Source: Paenibacillus sp. GP183 (GTDB lineage Bacteria > Bacillota > Bacilli > Paenibacillales > NBRC-103111). Taken from it: a DNA stretch of 64,000 nucleotides. The stretch covers positions 3,900,001-3,964,000 of the forward strand of contig NZ_FNSW01000001.1 of NCBI RefSeq assembly GCF_900104695.1. The letters run 5' to 3'. Below the pieces are notes generated by a model. It did not search any database. It was not told where the DNA came from and worked only from the letters and a program-made list of their open reading frames with translations. Of the stretch, positions 60,817-64,000 are shown piece after piece. A program made the translations under genes and the position numbers. Position 1 is the stretch's first letter; each line of letters begins with the position of its first letter.

Positions 60817-60840
60817 CGGTATCTTCCGTAGTTTTTTTAT
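60803..60840 (+). terminator. TPP-riboswitch terminator
   Basis: GGAAG, the last part of the aptamer, pairs with CTTCC twelve bases later, followed by GTAG and seven T residues, so ligand binding can decide termination. Confidence 0.6.
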
Positions 60841-60854
60841 TTTATGGCAGATGA

Positions 60855-60885
60855 CGACCACTTTTCTTAGGAGAAGTGGTCTTTT
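60855..60885 (+). terminator. hairpin between riboswitch and tenI
   Basis: GACCACTTTTC/GAGAAGTGGTC followed by TTTT: a second terminator-like hairpin, possibly the true expression platform or an attenuator. Confidence 0.65.
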
Positions 60886-60908
60886 ATGTATTTGGAGGTG
60901 TTTCATTA

Positions 60909-61535
60909 TTGATTTATGAAGGTTTACATATTATTTCAAATAACAAATTAGCTTTAGATGACTTTGCTCTATTAGCCGGGAGGATAAAACAGTATGTAAC
61001 TGCTTTTCATCTGCGAGAAAAAACGAAAACGGCTCGCGAATTGATAAACGGGATCGAGCTTCTCTTGGCTGCCGGTGTTTCTCCGGAATGTATCATTGTG
61101 AATGATCGCGTAGACGTTGCGGCTGCTATGGGTATTTCAGGGGTGCAGCTTACTTATCATAGTCTCGCAGTGAATCAAGTGAAACGTCTTTTTCCGCGGC
61201 TAAAGATTGGAAAGTCTGTACATTCGGTTGATGAAGCAAGACTTGCGGAGGATGAAGGCGCGGATTTCCTTATTTTTGGGCATATTTATCCGACAGATTC
61301 TAAACCGGGTTTACCTAGTAAGGGAGTGGATCTTTTACGTCAAGTTATGGGGAATGTGTCTCTTCCGGTCATTGCCATCGGTGGAATTAAACCAGAGAAC
61401 ACAAGGGAAATTTTGCGTAATGGAGCAAGGGGAATTGCCGTAATGAGCGGTATTCTTGATGCTGAAAATCCAGTACTCGCTGCAAAGGCATATTATGATT
61501 TTTTACAAATGGGGCGATCGGATGACAGGTTATGA
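60909..61535 (+). CDS. tenI: thiazole tautomerase TenI / ThiE-like protein
   Basis: A 208-residue TIM-barrel protein of the ThiE/TenI family: FHLREKTKTARELI, ECIIVNDRVDVAAAMGISGV, GKSVHSVDEARLAEDEGADF and PVIAIGGIKPENTREILRNG. Lead position with thiO-thiS-thiG-thiF downstream and its shortened phosphate-site pattern favour TenI, which aromatises the thiazole tautomer, over ThiE. A TTG at 60909 is chosen because GGAGGTG lies ten bases upstream; the frame runs further left through the hairpin without a start signal. It overlaps thiO by 14 bases. Confidence 0.85.
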   Translation: MIYEGLHIISNNKLALDDFALLAGRIKQYVTAFHLREKTKTARELINGIELLLAAGVSPECIIVNDRVDVAAAMGISGVQLTYHSLAVNQVKRLFPRLKIGKSVHSVDEARLAEDEGADFLIFGHIYPTDSKPGLPSKGVDLLRQVMGNVSLPVIAIGGIKPENTREILRNGARGIAVMSGILDAENPVLAAKAYYDFLQMGRSDDRL

Positions 61536-62634
61536 TGTGATTATTATAGGTGGCGGAGTAATCGGCGGGTCCATTGCCTTTCATCTGTCGAAGAAGGGCT
61601 TCAAGGTTCTTCTTTTGGAACGGGATCGTATTGCTTCCGGGGCATCGGGCGCAGCGGCGGGAATGCTAGGAGCGCAAGCAGAGATGCAAGACGGAGGGCC
61701 ACTCTTTTAGCTAGCGCGGCGTAGCAGAAGAATGTTTCCTACGCTAGCAGAGGAATTAAAAGAAACGTGTGGGTTGGACATCGGCCTGGTTCAAAAGGGG
61801 ATGTTGAAAATTGCTTTTCTCCCAGAACATGTTGAAGAATATCGCCGCACTGTGACTTTTCAACAAAGCTCAGGCGAGCAAGTAGAATGGCTCACCCTTT
61901 CGCAAGCATTAGAGAGGGAACCTGCGCTTTCAAACCATATTCTAGGCGCGATGTATTTTCCCGACGAAGGCCAAGTATTAGCACCTAGGCTTTCAACGGC
62001 TTATGTTAAAGCAACGGCTATTCTTGGTGCTGAAATAAGGGAATATGCTGAGGTTAATTCGCTTTTGATAACGAATGGCAAAGTAAGAGGGGTTATTACA
62101 AACGAAGAAACTATACATGGTGATCAGGTTATTATGGCAACGGGAGTATGGGGGAATCAGCTTCTAGAGCAAACAGGGTTATCCTTGAACGTATATCCAG
62201 TCAAAGGGGAATGTTTCTCTGTAGTGACCCATACGCCTCTCATTCAATCCACTATTTTTCATTATTTGGTCCCGAAACAAGGCGGCAGAATCGTTGTGGG
62301 TGCAACAATGATTGAGCATTCTTACGATAGATCTGTGAGTATGGAAGGTCTCTTTACTTTGATGGGCAAGGCTAAGGAGCTGCTTCCTTCCATTGCTTCC
62401 GCTCGTTGGGAAACAAGCTGGGCAGGGCTTCGCCCGCAAACCCTTGACGGTCTTCCCTATTTAGGGGAAGCGCCGAATCTTAAAGGACTTTTTATCGCAA
62501 TGGGCCATTATCGCAATGGTATTTTATTAAGCCCGATTACGGGTAAAATCATGACGGATCTAGTAGAAGGCAAAGAACCCAATGCGCTGGATTTATCTGC
62601 ATTCTCACCCGCGCGTCATCAAATTCAACAGTAA
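61522..62634 (+). pseudogene. thiO: glycine oxidase ThiO with in-frame TAG stop
   Basis: FAD-dependent glycine oxidase supplying iminoglycine for thiazole synthesis. The FAD motif VIIIGGGVIGGSIAFHLSKK is at residues 6-25, with SGASGAAAGMLGAQAE near 45. At codon 63 (61708-61710) a TAG interrupts an otherwise continuous frame that goes on as LARRSRRMFPTLAEELKE through ATGVWGNQLLEQTGL and TSWAGLRPQTLDGLPYLGEA to GHYRNGILLSPITGKIMTDL. No frameshift is present. The gene would be inactive unless the stop is suppressed or is a sequence error, since all other landmarks are intact over 370 codons. Confidence 0.88.
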
Positions 62635-62647
62635 AGGAGTGCATATT

Positions 62648-62851
62648 GTGCAACTAATTATTAATGGGGACCCTATAGGAGTACCCGAAACGGTAACCAC
62701 GATTTCTCAGCTCTTGTTGCATTTAGGTTTAGAAGAGAAGATTGTGATTGTTGAGTTGAATCAGGTTATTTTGGAAAAAGCGAATCATTTGAACACAACG
62801 GTATCCAGTGGTGATCGTATTGAGATCGTACATTTTGTAGGAGGCGGATGA
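62648..62851 (+). CDS. thiS: sulfur carrier protein ThiS
   Basis: A 67-residue ubiquitin-like sulfur carrier with the essential C-terminal Gly-Gly (IVHFVGGG) that is adenylated by ThiF and thiocarboxylated. The VETVSQLL-like helix ([19 protein letters not shown]) and VELNQVIL strand are typical. GTG start with AAAGGAG nine bases upstream, beginning 13 bases after thiO. Confidence 0.93.
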   Translation: MQLIINGDPIGVPETVTTISQLLLHLGLEEKIVIVELNQVILEKANHLNTTVSSGDRIEIVHFVGGG

Positions 62852-62856
62852 TAAAT

Positions 62857-63621
62857 ATGTTGAAAATAGGATCGTATACATTTAATTCAAGACTTCTTTT
62901 AGGAACGGGTAAATTTCCAAGCTTTGAGGTGCAGCGCGAAGCTGTTAAAGTATCGGAGACGCAAATTTTAACTTTTGCTGTGCGGAGAATGAATATTTTT
63001 GAACCCACGCAACCGAATTTTTTGGAAATGCTGGATTTATCGCAATTTACTCTTCTCCCGAATACGGCTGGGGCCAAAACAGCTGAAGAAGCCGTACGGA
63101 TTGCGAGACTAGCTAAGGCTTCCGGGCTGTGCGATATGATCAAGGTTGAAGTTATCGGGGATTTTAAGACACTCCTCCCAGATCCGATTGAAACGTTAAA
63201 AGCGACTGAAATGCTATTGGCGGAAGGTTTTATTGTCTTGCCTTATACTTCGGATGATGTGTTATTGGCCAAAAGACTTCAAGATTTAGGGGCTCATGCC
63301 ATTATGCCGGGCGCTTCACCCATTGGTTCAGGGCAAGGGATTGTGAACCCTCTTAATCTAAGTTTGATTATTGAGCAAGCGAGTGTCCCTATTATTGTTG
63401 ACGCAGGAATTGGTACGCCTTCGGATGCTGTCATTGCAATGGAACTGGGTGCCGATGCTGTTCTATTGAATACCGCGGTTTCTGGAGCTAAAGATCCTGT
63501 CAAAATGGCATTGGCGATGAGATTAGCCATAGAGTCAGGACGTTTAGGCTTTGAAGCCGGACGCATTCCAAAGAAGCGTTATGCCACGGCAAGCAGTCCT
63601 GCAGAAGGAATGAGCAAATAA
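62857..63621 (+). CDS. thiG: thiazole synthase ThiG
   Basis: A 254-residue TIM-barrel thiazole synthase condensing deoxyxylulose phosphate, dehydroglycine and ThiS thiocarboxylate. Motifs are [49 protein letters not shown], the Schiff-base Lys in [30 protein letters not shown] and [23 protein letters not shown] 62857 is preferred for spacing from GGAGG; an in-frame ATG at 62848 overlaps the thiS stop. The stop overlaps the thiF start by one base. Confidence 0.94.
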   Translation: MLKIGSYTFNSRLLLGTGKFPSFEVQREAVKVSETQILTFAVRRMNIFEPTQPNFLEMLDLSQFTLLPNTAGAKTAEEAVRIARLAKASGLCDMIKVEVIGDFKTLLPDPIETLKATEMLLAEGFIVLPYTSDDVLLAKRLQDLGAHAIMPGASPIGSGQGIVNPLNLSLIIEQASVPIIVDAGIGTPSDAVIAMELGADAVLLNTAVSGAKDPVKMALAMRLAIESGRLGFEAGRIPKKRYATASSPAEGMSK

Positions 63622-64000
63622 TGAACGCACGTTATTCCAGACAGCAGCTGTTTAAGCCTATCGGGCCAAAGGGGCAGGAAAAGCTGGGTCAGAAGCATGT
63701 TTTAATTATCGGAGCTGGCGCCTTGGGTACTGGGATTGCGGAAACGCTAGTTAGGTCAGGTGTCGGTACGATTACAATAGTGGATCGTGACTATGTCGAA
63801 TGGAGCAATTTGCAGCGGCAGCAGCTTTTTAATGAAGAAGACGCACGGCAGCGGCTGCCTAAAGCCATTGCCGCGAGACACCGATTAAAGGAAATCAACT
63901 CAGAGGTAGATATTCGAACGCATATCATGGATGTGACGATTAGAGAGATCGAAGATCTCGTCAAGGGCGTTGATCTGATTTTAGACGCAACGGACAATTT
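63621..64000 (+). CDS. thiF: ThiF/MoeB-family adenylyltransferase (3' end outside window)
   Basis: An E1-like enzyme that adenylates the ThiS C-terminus. The visible 126 residues start ARYSRQQLFKPIGPKGQEKL, have the nucleotide-binding loop VLIIGAGALGTGIAETLVRS, and continue TITIVDRDYVEWSNLQRQQL (the R..Q/F region), ARQRLPKAIAARHRLKEINS and DLILDATDN. These match ThiF/MoeB. The ATG shares its A with the thiG stop. The gene continues beyond the window, so the zinc-binding CxxC and the choice between ThiF and MoeB cannot be checked. Confidence 0.92.
   Translation, partial: MNARYSRQQLFKPIGPKGQEKLGQKHVLIIGAGALGTGIAETLVRSGVGTITIVDRDYVEWSNLQRQQLFNEEDARQRLPKAIAARHRLKEINSEVDIRTHIMDVTIREIEDLVKGVDLILDATDN

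Noticed and set aside
61708-61710. Pyrrolysine decoding of the thiO TAG
   Set aside because: No pyrrolysine machinery is visible, the residue is not at an active site, and the operon type gives no reason to expect it; a nonsense mutation or sequence error is simpler.

Overview
The window looks like chromosomal DNA of a low-GC, spore-forming Gram-positive of the Paenibacillus group. Evidence for this: YesM/YesN-type regulators beside a carbohydrate ABC transporter, S-layer-homology domains, multi-domain secreted GH5 and GH18 enzymes with CBM5/12 modules, a sigma-K gene remnant, and a TPP-riboswitch thiamine operon of the order tenI-thiO-thiS-thiG-thiF. This is inferred from gene content only; no search was run.

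1-10.2 kb is a mobile and defence region. It opens inside a Tn7-like transposition module (tnsB, tnsC, a broken tniQ, an intact tniQ). Two related transposon ends follow (5239-5446 and 9300-9534), each with GGCA..ATATG repeats and a terminal TGTAG...CTACA hairpin. Between them lies a three-gene operon (ADP-ribosyltransferase-like toxin, small acidic protein, SecB-like chaperone) that resembles a CmdTAC-type toxin-antitoxin-chaperone phage-defence system. IS3, IS91, IS110/IS1111 and IS21-like remnants and a truncated CHAT protease complete the region.

10.3-23.2 kb carries an orphan peptide/opine-type binding protein with an acetamidase/formamidase, a large GC-rich SLH-anchored pectate-lyase-fold protein, a defective IS110, an IS66 fragment, a GC-rich YVTN beta-propeller protein, and a truncated trxB fused against a truncated lysR.

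13.6-60.5 kb, overlapping the above, contains the most unusual structure. Mostly single genes (VOC, GNAT, DUF2071, Dabb, NUDIX, methyltransferase, SRPBCC, DUF3291, HAD) are separated by a repeated module. The module is a core reading GCTAACGG followed by CGATAG and TCAATAA, then a G+C-rich hairpin, then a second core GCTAACGGGCAG-ATAG. One cassette is duplicated with breakpoints at the core, and three lineages of IS110-family elements, including transposase-less derivatives that keep the presumed bridge-RNA region, sit exactly in the core. It behaves like a cassette array, but no integron integrase is visible.

34.5-45.5 kb also holds a secreted phospholipase C-like enzyme, CopC-like and PepSY-like exported proteins, MgtC and PhoU, with sigK and tRNA-Leu remnants at 40.5 kb. 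45.8-59.5 kb is a polysaccharide-degradation block. A c-di-GMP-I riboswitch with terminator precedes a secreted GH5 enzyme and a GH18 chitinase. Next come a YesM/YesN two-component system, a sugar ABC transporter (binding protein plus two permeases) and an intracellular GH5 enzyme. From 60.7 kb to the end lies the thiamine operon; thiO is interrupted by an in-frame TAG and thiF runs off the window.
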